Of a stretch of 64,000 nt of DNA, positions 1 to 8,090 are shown piece after piece. This DNA is from Ignavibacteriaceae bacterium. Its GTDB lineage: Bacteria > Bacteroidota > Ignavibacteria > Ignavibacteriales > Ignavibacteriaceae. The stretch lies in contig JACAFB010000042.1 in assembly GCA_013388545.1 (NCBI GenBank), positions 1 through 64,000 on the forward strand, given 5' to 3'. The notes under the pieces were generated by a model, which was not told the DNA's origin, made no database searches, and saw only the letters and a list, made by a program, of their open reading frames with translations. The translations under genes and the position numbers were made by a program. Numbering within the stretch: position 1 is the stretch's first letter; every line of letters starts with the position of its first letter.

Positions 1-745
1 AGTGAGATAGTTTTTGATTTGATATTCCTGCAGCAAAATTGGTTATGCAGGAAATAGCCGCTACCTTCATTCCAACATAAGCTGCGTAAACTGCCTCGTG
101 AACTGTGGACATTCCAACGGCATCTGCTCCGAATTTAGCGAAGAACCTTATTTCAGCCGGTGTTTCATAAGTGGGACCTTTGGTGTACCAGTAAATTCCC
201 TCCTTTAAATCAATATTTTCATCTAAAGCAGATTTAATTATTGTTTGGTTCAATTCCGGTGAAGGAAATGCTAAAAAGTTATTTTTACCTCTATGATTTG
301 TCAAACCAATTAAATCAGTCAATTCTTTTTTAATTAATATTCCATTAAATGAACTAGCAAGCATTAAATCACCAGGTACAAAATTTTTATTTATTCCTCC
401 AGCAGCATTAGTTAAAAGAAGATTTTTTACTCCAAGTCTGTGGGAAATTAAAACAGGGAGGATGCATTCATCAATTTTATATCCCTCGTAAAAATGTACT
501 CTGCCCTGAAACAAGATTAATTTTTTATTCTGATATTCGGCAAAATGTATTTTACCACTATGTCCTTCAACTGTGGAAACCGGATAATCAGGAATGATTA
601 AAGTCGAGATAGATTTTTTTAGAATCAATTGCTCTGCAAAATTACCAAGACCGCTACCCAGTACAATTGAAATTGCCGGCTCAAACGGAGATTCAGATCG
701 AATAAATTCAATAAGGTTTTTATATTTAAATGATAAGTCAATCAT
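1..745 (-). CDS. Purine nucleoside phosphorylase, 3' end cut by the window edge
   Basis: Phosphorolysis of purine (deoxy)nucleosides to free base and (deoxy)ribose-1-phosphate. About 248 codons lie in the window and the reading frame stays open to base 1, so perhaps 20-30 C-terminal residues are missing. Visible family motifs, in order, are GSGLG near residue 30, GHSGK near 61, GRVHFYEGY at about 81-89, TNAAGG near 115, GPTYETPAE near 190 and GMSTVHEA, all typical of the inosine/guanosine (trimeric) PNP family. The ATG at 745-743 shares one base with the TAA stop of the upstream transporter gene (TAATG), so translational coupling is likely. It is the last visible gene of a nucleoside salvage operon. 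Family assignment is firm; substrate range (inosine/guanosine against xanthosine) is inferred. Confidence 0.95.
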   Translation of the reverse strand, partial: MIDLSFKYKNLIEFIRSESPFEPAISIVLGSGLGNFAEQLILKKSISTLIIPDYPVSTVEGHSGKIHFAEYQNKKLILFQGRVHFYEGYKIDECILPVLISHRLGVKNLLLTNAAGGINKNFVPGDLMLASSFNGILIKKELTDLIGLTNHRGKNNFLAFPSPELNQTIIKSALDENIDLKEGIYWYTKGPTYETPAEIRFFAKFGADAVGMSTVHEAVYAAYVGMKVAAISCITNFAAGISNQKLSH

Positions 746-2103
746 TAGAATGAGAAAAATAATCCGGCTAAAGTTGCAGTTAAAAGTGTAGTTAAAGTTC
801 CACCTATAACAGCTTTCAAACCAAGGGCAGCAATATCCGATTTTCGGTTTGGTGCAAGAGGTCCAAGCCCGCCTATTTGAATTGCGATCGAACTGAAGTT
901 TGCAAAGCCACAAAGGGCGTAAGTTGCCATTAAAATAGTTTTTTCATTGAAAAGCTTTCCGAGTTCAATAAGCTTACCCATTTCAGAATATGCGACAAAT
1001 TCATTTAGTACAATTTTGGTTCCGATCAAACTTCCAAAAGCCATTGAATCCTGCCACGGTACTCCAATTCCAAATGCAACAAACTGTAAAACTAATCCTA
1101 TTATCAGTTGAAAACTCAATGGCTGACCAAACTTCGTAATCAACATTGCATTTATACCAACCAGATCACCAAAACCATTAAGCAAATAATTAATTAAAGC
1201 AATCAGAGCTATAAATGCGATTAGCATTGCGCCAACATTAAGAGCAAGTTTCAATCCATCAGCGGCACCGTTTGCAGCCGCTTCAATTACATTAGCTGAA
1301 TTTTTTTCTATCGCTACTTTAACTTTTCCTTTGGTTTCAGATTCAGAGATTTCAGGAATTAAGATTTTACCAATCATCATTGCGCCCGGTGCAGCCATAA
1401 CGCTTGCACCAAGAAGCTGTGTGGCAAACATCTGCTGTGCCTCAACTAAAGGAATGCCGTGTGATAAAGCATAAGCGCTTCCAAGCATTTGAATATAAGC
1501 TGCCATTACACCCCCGGCAATAGTAGCCATTCCACCAATCATAATTGTAAGCAGTTCACTTTGTGTCATTCCCTTAATAAAGGGTTTAATCATTAAAGGG
1601 GCTTCTGTTTGTCCAACGAAAATATTTGCAGTGCATGATAAAGATTCGGCACCACTTGTTCCCATAACTTTAGCCATAACCCAAGCCATACCCTGAACAA
1701 TTTTTTGCATTACACCAAGATAATAAAGGACAGACATCAGACTTGCGAAGAATATTATTGTTGGTAAAACCTGAAATGCAAAGAAGAAACCAAGATTACC
1801 TTCATTACCGGGGGACAGAGCCAGATTTCCGAAAACAAATTTTGCACCTTCAGTAGTAAAATTAAGAATCAGCACAAAGACATAACTTACTCCATTAAAA
1901 AAATCTTTGGGCCAGCCAAGCGGTGTAAAAAAATTTCTGAGTGAATCTCCTCTAAGAATCAGGATAGCAAATATTATTTGCAGAGCAAATCCTGAAACAA
2001 CGAGTTTCCAATTTATTTTTTTTTTATTATTTGAAAGCAGAAAAGCAATACCGATCAGAATTGCCAATCCAAGAATACCACGGAAAAAAGATTCCAAATC
2101 CAT
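745..2103 (-). CDS. Concentrative nucleoside transporter (CNT/NupC family)
   Basis: Inner-membrane importer of nucleosides, coupled in characterised relatives to H+ or Na+. The 452-residue length is somewhat longer than E. coli NupC (about 400). The protein has an N-terminal hydrophobic helix, repeated membrane segments throughout, the family motif GQTEAPL at residues 164-170 and the C-terminal signature around ALCGFANFSSIAIQIGGLG. It sits 8 bases downstream of thymidine kinase and overlaps the purine nucleoside phosphorylase start by one base, so uptake and salvage are encoded together. The ion coupled and the exact nucleoside specificity cannot be read from the sequence. Confidence 0.95.
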   Translation of the reverse strand: MDLESFFRGILGLAILIGIAFLLSNNKKKINWKLVVSGFALQIIFAILILRGDSLRNFFTPLGWPKDFFNGVSYVFVLILNFTTEGAKFVFGNLALSPGNEGNLGFFFAFQVLPTIIFFASLMSVLYYLGVMQKIVQGMAWVMAKVMGTSGAESLSCTANIFVGQTEAPLMIKPFIKGMTQSELLTIMIGGMATIAGGVMAAYIQMLGSAYALSHGIPLVEAQQMFATQLLGASVMAAPGAMMIGKILIPEISESETKGKVKVAIEKNSANVIEAAANGAADGLKLALNVGAMLIAFIALIALINYLLNGFGDLVGINAMLITKFGQPLSFQLIIGLVLQFVAFGIGVPWQDSMAFGSLIGTKIVLNEFVAYSEMGKLIELGKLFNEKTILMATYALCGFANFSSIAIQIGGLGPLAPNRKSDIAALGLKAVIGGTLTTLLTATLAGLFFSF

Positions 2104-2111
2104 ATTTATCT

Positions 2112-2687
2112 CTAAATTTCTTCAGGAATATAGTGACATTTTCGACATCTGGCTTCATAAAGATCGGCAGCACCAACAATCAATCTTTTCGACGAAGCAG
2201 TTTTACGCTGAGTTCTATCTGCCGGATTTCCGCACTTAACACAAATTGCCAGTGATTTGGTTATGTATTCAGCAATTGAAAGTAACTGCGGCATTGGTTC
2301 AAAAGGGACTCCACGATAATCCATATCCAGACCGGCAACAATTACTCTTTTACCTTTGTCTGCAAGTTGGTTGCAAATTCCAACAAGTTCATTAGACAAA
2401 AATTGAGCTTCATCAATTCCAATAACCTGAGCGTCCTCAGAGTGCTCAAGAATTTCGTTAACATCTTTGATTAGAATTGAAGGAAGTGACTGCTCGCTGT
2501 GCGATACGATTGCGTCTGATGAATAGCGGACATCAATTACAGGCTTGAAAATCTTAACGCTTTGTTTGGCAATTTTTGCTCTTTTTAATCTTCTGATAAG
2601 TTCTTCGGTTTTTCCGCTGAACATACAGCCGGTAATTACTTCAATCCAGCCGGTTTCTTTGGGGATAACGTGAGGTTTTGGTTCCAT
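2112..2687 (-). CDS. tdk: Thymidine kinase, type II
   Basis: ATP-dependent phosphorylation of thymidine (and deoxyuridine) to the monophosphate in the pyrimidine salvage pathway. The 191 residues match the usual length of the small tetrameric class. A P-loop GCMFSGKT lies at residues 20-27, a DEAQF Walker B/active-site stretch near 95, and a structural zinc site is formed by CVKC (149-152) and CRKC (181-184). The gene ends 8 bases before the transporter start and begins 2 bases after the end of cytidine deaminase. That order fits a pathway in which deaminated or imported nucleosides are phosphorylated. Confidence 0.97.
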   Translation of the reverse strand: MEPKPHVIPKETGWIEVITGCMFSGKTEELIRRLKRAKIAKQSVKIFKPVIDVRYSSDAIVSHSEQSLPSILIKDVNEILEHSEDAQVIGIDEAQFLSNELVGICNQLADKGKRVIVAGLDMDYRGVPFEPMPQLLSIAEYITKSLAICVKCGNPADRTQRKTASSKRLIVGAADLYEARCRKCHYIPEEI

Positions 2688-2689
2688 AT

Positions 2690-3085
2690 TTATTTATTTA
2701 AATCCTTTTCTCCGAATGCAAAAGGAAGCAGTTCGGATGTTTTGAAAATTTTGTACTCGCTTTTGCTGTTGAGGCAAATGATATCTATCTCGCCGCAAAG
2801 ATCACTTATGATTTGTCTGCATGCACCACAGGGTGAGATATAGTTTTCGGCATCACTTGCGATGGCAATTGCTTTAAATTTTGTTTCACCTTCAGATATT
2901 GCTTTGAAGATTGCTGTTCTCTCTGCACATATAGTCAGGCTGTAAGAACTGCTTTCAATGTTACCGCCCAGATAAATTTTATCAGCTTCAGTTAAAAGAG
3001 CTGCGCCGACATGAAACCCGGAATATGAAGGTCTGGAGAGTTTTTTTGCTTCGACAGCTTTTTCGGCAAGTTGTTGATAATTCAT
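2690..3085 (-). CDS. cdd: Cytidine deaminase
   Basis: Hydrolytic deamination of cytidine and deoxycytidine to uridine and deoxyuridine. The 131-residue length is that of the homotetrameric zinc enzymes. The zinc ligands and catalytic glutamate are visible as CAER (Cys53, Glu55) and PCGAC (Cys86, Cys89), and FHVGAAL near residue 24 matches the substrate-binding segment. It heads the compact salvage set cdd-tdk-transporter-PNP. A 58-base AT-rich gap separates it from the upstream methyltransferase, so it may have its own promoter there, although I see no convincing box. Confidence 0.97.
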   Translation of the reverse strand: MNYQQLAEKAVEAKKLSRPSYSGFHVGAALLTEADKIYLGGNIESSSYSLTICAERTAIFKAISEGETKFKAIAIASDAENYISPCGACRQIISDLCGEIDIICLNSKSEYKIFKTSELLPFAFGEKDLNK

Positions 3086-3143
3086 TTTAAGTTCACTTTT
3101 AATGATGAAAAATAAATTTTTGATTCAGTTTTACAAAATTGAA

Positions 3144-3977
3144 TTAAACTGACTTTTTAATCATTATTAAATAAAATGTGGGTGTTAAAAAATAATTGAC
3201 AAAACCTTTTCTGTTGTTAGCAATTTTTCTTAAGAGTCCGTCGAGCTTCAGTTTTTTGATTAGCCTTAAAGACTTCAGATGAAATTCACTCCAGATAATT
3301 CCTTCGTGTCCCCCAAGAAGCATGTTTACTGCAGATTTCGTAAGGATTTTAATTTCAAACCGGGCAGAAAACATCTTGTAAATTTCGCTTAGTGAAAAAA
3401 GCTCAGCAATGTCGGTTCTTTTAATTTCATTTTTTCGAAAAAATTTCAAAAAATATTTTCTGACTAACTCTCTTTGTAACACTGAAACAAAAGGCAATCC
3501 CCAATGTGGATCGGCAATGATGTTAATCAGTGAAAACCGGTTTGGTGTACTCAAATAAAGTATGCCCTTTTCGCTTATTACTCTGTGAATCTCACTTAAA
3601 GCAATATTAAAGTCTGAAAAATGTTCAATTACATCCTGTAATATGATAAGTTTAAAGCTGCCATCTTTAAATGGCAGCTTAGATGCACATGCATTAACTA
3701 TTGATGTGATTTGAAAATTTTCAAGCTGGCGAAGTAATCTTGTTTTGCTTATATCAGCACTAACAACAAAGTTGTTTTTTGAAAGAATACTTGTTGTTCC
3801 GCCTTCCCCCGAACCAAGATCGAGAATTTTCAATCCGGTGAGATCAATTTCTTCTGAAATAAATTTCAAAACCAATTCTCCGCGGGCTGTTGAAAGTTCT
3901 CTACCTTTTTTCCATCGGGAATAATTTGGGTGCATTTCATTCAGCCAGGCAGGATTTGAATATGATTTCATTTCCAT
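3144..3977 (-). CDS. SAM-dependent class I methyltransferase
   Basis: A 277-residue protein with a Rossmann-type methyltransferase core. Motif I is ILDLGSGEGG near residue 50, and a motif IV-like stretch LIILQDVIEHF near 110 resembles the UbiE/Methyltransf_11 group. The C-terminal 120 residues are hydrophobic and basic and end in a segment that could associate with membrane. Its start overlaps the end of the glycosyltransferase gene by 10 bases, so the pair is probably translated together and may act on the same lipid- or surface-linked glycan. That last point is inference from context; no substrate can be named. Confidence 0.85.
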   Translation of the reverse strand: MEMKSYSNPAWLNEMHPNYSRWKKGRELSTARGELVLKFISEEIDLTGLKILDLGSGEGGTTSILSKNNFVVSADISKTRLLRQLENFQITSIVNACASKLPFKDGSFKLIILQDVIEHFSDFNIALSEIHRVISEKGILYLSTPNRFSLINIIADPHWGLPFVSVLQRELVRKYFLKFFRKNEIKRTDIAELFSLSEIYKMFSARFEIKILTKSAVNMLLGGHEGIIWSEFHLKSLRLIKKLKLDGLLRKIANNRKGFVNYFLTPTFYLIMIKKSV

Positions 3978-5065
3978 CGCGGTTTTAACATTACTGAGTT
4001 GATCAGGTTAATTACTATAAATATTTCATAGATAAATTGAAAATATAAAATCTCAGTTAATCTGAATTTATAACCGAAATTTTTTTGGTAGACCATGTTC
4101 ATAAAAGCATCAACGAAGATTTTAACTCCGAATGGAATAGCAAAGAAAACACTGATAGGAATAAGTAAAAATGAAAATGCTAAAAGTAAATTTGTTGAAT
4201 GCCATACCGATAGCAGGACTTTATGTGATAATAAATAATGAAATGATGCTGAAGTATGACGTGCTTTCTGAATGAGGTAATCCCTGAAATTCTTTTTTGC
4301 ATCAGAAAAAACAAATGCTGTACTGTCTGTAACTACTCCAATTTTCATTTTTGATTTTACAGCTTCTCTTAAAAGCAGATCGTCATCGCCGCTAAGCGAC
4401 TGCAAAGTATTTTTATATCCTTGCAGTTGATAAAAAGCAGATTTTTTGAATCCAAGACTCCTGGCAGAAGCCGAGTAAGATATACCAGCTGATGCAGCTG
4501 AAAATGTAAGAATTGAAGCTCGTAAATTTTCGAAGCAGGAATACCTGCTGATAAAACTTCCTGAGGATTCCAGTGGCGCAATTCCAAACACAAATTCACA
4601 GCCGTTTTCAAGTTTGTTTGTTAGCGAAAGAATCCAGTTTTGCTTAGGTCTGCAATCAGCATCCGTTATTAGAATCAGTTCTCCATTAGCTTGTGAAATT
4701 CCGAAATCAAGTGCACCTCTTTTGCCGAAATACTTTTTTCTGGGGGTTTGCAGAACCCTGAGATTACTTAATTTTTCTGAAGCTTGATTAAGAAGTAAGA
4801 AAGTGCTGTCCTGAGAATTATCGTCGACTATTATTATTTCAAATAACTTATTTGGATAATTCTGCTGGGAAAGGGAATCGATAAGACTTTTTACATTTTT
4901 ACTTTCATCCCTTGCAGCAATTACCACCGATACCATTTTAGATGATGATTTCTGTTCATTTGCTGCTGACAATATTTTTGATATATAATACTGGATAATA
5001 ACAGCCAGTAAAAAGTAAATGATGACCAAGGTTAAAAATAGTGCTGACAAAAGACTTCCAGGCAT
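3968..5065 (-). CDS. Family 2 glycosyltransferase, membrane-anchored
   Basis: A 365-residue GT-A type glycosyltransferase. An N-terminal membrane helix (about residues 5-30) is followed by the GT2 core: VSVVIAARDE near 45, IIIVDDNSQD near 78, the metal-binding TDADC near 137, and SGDDDLL near 230 at the acceptor side. One or two C-terminal hydrophobic segments complete a layout seen in processive and polyprenyl-type GT2 enzymes. Transfer of a nucleotide-activated sugar at the cytoplasmic face of the membrane is expected. It is the first gene of the minus-strand run and overlaps the methyltransferase gene, which suggests a joint role in a surface glycan or glycolipid. Confidence 0.88.
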   Translation of the reverse strand: MPGSLLSALFLTLVIIYFLLAVIIQYYISKILSAANEQKSSSKMVSVVIAARDESKNVKSLIDSLSQQNYPNKLFEIIIVDDNSQDSTFLLLNQASEKLSNLRVLQTPRKKYFGKRGALDFGISQANGELILITDADCRPKQNWILSLTNKLENGCEFVFGIAPLESSGSFISRYSCFENLRASILTFSAASAGISYSASARSLGFKKSAFYQLQGYKNTLQSLSGDDDLLLREAVKSKMKIGVVTDSTAFVFSDAKKNFRDYLIQKARHTSASFHYLLSHKVLLSVWHSTNLLLAFSFLLIPISVFFAIPFGVKIFVDAFMNMVYQKNFGYKFRLTEILYFQFIYEIFIVINLINSVMLKPRWK

Positions 5066-5207
5066 TTTTAAAGTCCAGGGTAACCGGGTTGCATAATAAC
5101 TATTTATTAATTTTCTTTTAAAGGCTTTTTTATTTGAATTAAATTCTTATTTTAACCCCCAATAAAATATTGAATATTAACTTAATAATCTTATCAACTA
5201 ATTAATC

Positions 5208-5212
5208 AGGAG
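5208..5212 (+). promoter_or_regulatory. Shine-Dalgarno of the secreted BNR-repeat protein gene
   Basis: AGGAG lies 5 bases before the ATG at 5218. It is a clear ribosome-binding site in a genome where many genes lack one, which fixes the start and suggests good expression. Confidence 0.75.
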
Positions 5213-5217
5213 ACTCA

Positions 5218-8022
5218 ATGAAAAAAGTTCTCTTCAGTTTGTCTCTCCTTTCATTCTGTTTGTTTTTGTTCAGCACTTTTTCTTATTCTCAGCAGGAAAC
5301 TCTGCCGGAAGAAGTATGGTCAAAAGTCAGATTTGATGGTGAGAGAAGTATTCCAAATCTGGATCCTAATTTCAAATACAAAGAGGCAGCACAGATTACG
5401 CGGATTATCAATTTAATCAATACTGATGCTACTGTTGCTCCTAACTTTAGATTGAAACCCGGAACCAACACAACTCAATCAGAAATGAGTATTGATATTC
5501 ATCCCTCAAATCCTGACATATTGTTTGCCGGAGCTAATGCTACCAATTGGCCTGTAAGCACTTTATATGGAACCGGTGTTTACTGGTCAGTGAATGGCTC
5601 TCTGAATTGGACTGGTTATGACAATCCTCCTTTTGGCGGTAATCAGGGCGATCCGGCAAATGTTATTGGTGCAAATGGATTTTTTTATGTCGGGTATATA
5701 AACAATTCGTCCGGTCAGGGCATTTCAGTTTCTACAAATAATGGGACTAACTGGAGTAACTATACTGTTGCCCCGAATCCCGGAAGCCTTGCCGATAAAA
5801 ATCATTTAATGGTGGATAAAGTCGCTACCAGCCCTTATGCTAACAGAGTATATGCTGCCTGGACAGATTTTGGTGGAACAAATGATTACGATGTAGTTTT
5901 TAGATATTCTACCAATAACGGCGCAAACTGGAGTTCCTCAATTAATCTTAGCAATGCACTAAGCAGTTATTTAAATCAGGGAGTTAACATTCAAACCGGA
6001 CCAAATGGTGAGGTTTATGCCTCGTGGGCAGTTTATAATTCCTCTCCCGTAACTAATGGTGAAGACCGGATTGCCTTTGCAAAATCGACCAATGGTGGTG
6101 TTACCTGGGGAGCTCCTATAAACGTATATCAGGCTACTAACTTTGGAATTAGAGGAAATTTAAAACCAACACAGATCAGAGTATCGTCTTTCCCGTCAAT
6201 GGCAGTTGACAGATCAGGTGGACCAAGGAATGGGACAATCTATATTACCTGGCCTCAAAGGGGTGTTGCACCAGCAGGATCGGATCCTGATATCGTAATG
6301 GTGAAATCCACAGACGGCGGAACAACCTGGAGTGCCCCGGTAAGAGTTAACGATGATCCGCTTAACAATGGAAAAGATCAGTATTATCCCTGGATGACAG
6401 TAGACCAATCAAACGGAAATCTTCTTTTCGTATTTTATGATAATAGAGAAACCAGCAACGACTCTTCCGGTGTTTATGTTGCCCGTTCAACCGACGGTGG
6501 TACTACCTTTGAAAATTTCAGAGTAAGTGATCAAAACTTTAAGCCCAAACCAATAAACGGTTTAGCTGGTGGTTATCAGGGTGATTATATTGGAATAGTT
6601 GCAGCAAATGATAAAGCTTATCCATTATGGTGTGATGACAGAACGGGTAATTATCAGGGTTGGTCAACAATAGTAAGTTTTGGCCCTCCTTGTCCTGTTG
6701 AACCGGCAACTAATCCAAGCCCTGCAAACAATGCAACAAATGTTCCTATTACATTATCACAATTAACGTGGACTAACGGTGCAAACGCTGTTACCAATGA
6801 GTTGTATTTTGGAACTGACCTCGGAAACTTACAGTTAGTTCAAAGTGGTTCTCTAGCTACATCGTGGAATGTTGCTGGTCCATTACAGTATAATACAACT
6901 TACTACTGGAAAGTTGTTGAGATAGGAGCTACTTGCAACGCTTATGCGACAATCTGGCAGTTTACAACTGAGGATGATCCTGCAGTTCTTTTCAAAGAAC
7001 CATTTCCGAATCTTAACAACTGGACTTTGATTTCAGGATCTCTTGGTGGATCAAACTGGTCAATTAATTCTTCAAGTAATGCGGGTGGATCATCTCCGGA
7101 ATTAATGCTTTCCTGGACTCCTTCGTTTAATGGATTTTCAGGCTGGCGCTCAATAGTTATTCCTGTAGTTAATGGTCATAACCTCAAGCTTCAATTCAAA
7201 CATTATCTTGACTATTATGGAAGCCCTTCCGGTGTATTCCAGTTTAGATCTACTTATAATGGCGGATCCACAACCCAGACACTCTGGGAACTCAACAATC
7301 CTACTGGAAATATCGGACCTCAAACGGTAACAGTTAATTTCCAAGCTCCTACAAATCTGACTGAAGTTGCTAATTTGCAATTAGACATTGTTTACAACGG
7401 TAATTCATTTAATATTGATTACTGGTATATTGATGATGTTGTATTGACAGATCTTGATTATATACCTGTTGAATTAACATCATTCACTGCCGAAGCAAAT
7501 GATAATCAGGTTGAATTGAGATGGAGTACAGCAACTGAAACAAACAATCAAGGCTTCGAGGTTGAAAGAAAATCTCAGAACGGTCAGTTTGAAAAGGTTG
7601 GCTATGTTCCGGGATTTGGAACCACAACAGAAGCCAGGTCATATAGTTTTATTGATCCTAAAGTTGTTACTGGTAATTACACTTACAGGTTGAAACAGAT
7701 TGACCTTGATGGATCATTCGAATATTCAAATGTTGTTGAAGTTGATGTTCAGGCACCAAAAGTATTTGCACTTGAGCAGAATTATCCGAATCCGTTTAAC
7801 CCAACAACAGTAATTAAATATTCGATTGCAACTGATGAATTTGTAAATGTATCAGTTTATGATGTTCTCGGTGAAAAAGTTGCTACATTAGTAAATGGAA
7901 ATATGAAAGCCGGCAGATATGAAATAAATTTCGACGCCACAAAACTTTCCAGCGGAATTTATTTCTACACAATTGAAGCTGGTTCATTTAAAGCAACTAA
8001 AAAGATGATGCTTACCAAGTAA
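5218..8022 (+). CDS. Secreted BNR/sialidase-fold protein with type IX sorting domain
   Basis: A 934-residue exported protein. A signal peptide covers about residues 1-25. Residues 120-450 form a beta-propeller-like region with at least five BNR/Asp-box motifs (STNNGTNW, STNNGANW, STNGGVTW, STDGGTTW, STDGGTTF), the repeat of sialidases and other glycan-binding propellers. Next come an Ig/FN3-like module (about 495-590), a jelly-roll/MAM-like module (about 595-745) and a second FN3-like module (about 755-845). The last 80 residues, starting at ALEQNYPNPFNPTT and ending SGIYFYTIEAG...KKMMLTK, are a Por-type C-terminal sorting domain. Export by Sec and then the type IX system to the cell surface or medium follows from the family. 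Asp-boxes alone do not prove sialidase activity, so the substrate is unknown. Confidence 0.9.
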   Translation: MKKVLFSLSLLSFCLFLFSTFSYSQQETLPEEVWSKVRFDGERSIPNLDPNFKYKEAAQITRIINLINTDATVAPNFRLKPGTNTTQSEMSIDIHPSNPDILFAGANATNWPVSTLYGTGVYWSVNGSLNWTGYDNPPFGGNQGDPANVIGANGFFYVGYINNSSGQGISVSTNNGTNWSNYTVAPNPGSLADKNHLMVDKVATSPYANRVYAAWTDFGGTNDYDVVFRYSTNNGANWSSSINLSNALSSYLNQGVNIQTGPNGEVYASWAVYNSSPVTNGEDRIAFAKSTNGGVTWGAPINVYQATNFGIRGNLKPTQIRVSSFPSMAVDRSGGPRNGTIYITWPQRGVAPAGSDPDIVMVKSTDGGTTWSAPVRVNDDPLNNGKDQYYPWMTVDQSNGNLLFVFYDNRETSNDSSGVYVARSTDGGTTFENFRVSDQNFKPKPINGLAGGYQGDYIGIVAANDKAYPLWCDDRTGNYQGWSTIVSFGPPCPVEPATNPSPANNATNVPITLSQLTWTNGANAVTNELYFGTDLGNLQLVQSGSLATSWNVAGPLQYNTTYYWKVVEIGATCNAYATIWQFTTEDDPAVLFKEPFPNLNNWTLISGSLGGSNWSINSSSNAGGSSPELMLSWTPSFNGFSGWRSIVIPVVNGHNLKLQFKHYLDYYGSPSGVFQFRSTYNGGSTTQTLWELNNPTGNIGPQTVTVNFQAPTNLTEVANLQLDIVYNGNSFNIDYWYIDDVVLTDLDYIPVELTSFTAEANDNQVELRWSTATETNNQGFEVERKSQNGQFEKVGYVPGFGTTTEARSYSFIDPKVVTGNYTYRLKQIDLDGSFEYSNVVEVDVQAPKVFALEQNYPNPFNPTTVIKYSIATDEFVNVSVYDVLGEKVATLVNGNMKAGRYEINFDATKLSSGIYFYTIEAGSFKATKKMMLTK

Positions 8023-8039
8023 GCTTTTGTTTTGAAATT

Positions 8040-8074
8040 AAACGCCGGGCTCAGAGGTCCGGCGTTTCTATTTT
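8040..8074. terminator. Rho-independent terminator between convergent genes
   Basis: An inverted repeat AACGCCGG (8041-8048) / CCGGCGTT (8059-8066) with a 10-base loop is followed by a T-rich stretch. It lies between the ends of the plus-strand secreted protein gene and the minus-strand helicase gene. Because A-rich sequence also flanks the left arm, it could stop transcription from both sides. Confidence 0.8.
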
Positions 8075-8090
8075 AAAGTAAAAGTTCTTT

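Noticed and set aside
594-791. 65-codon plus-strand frame
   Set aside because: It lies antisense to the 5' end of the purine nucleoside phosphorylase gene, which has strong motifs.
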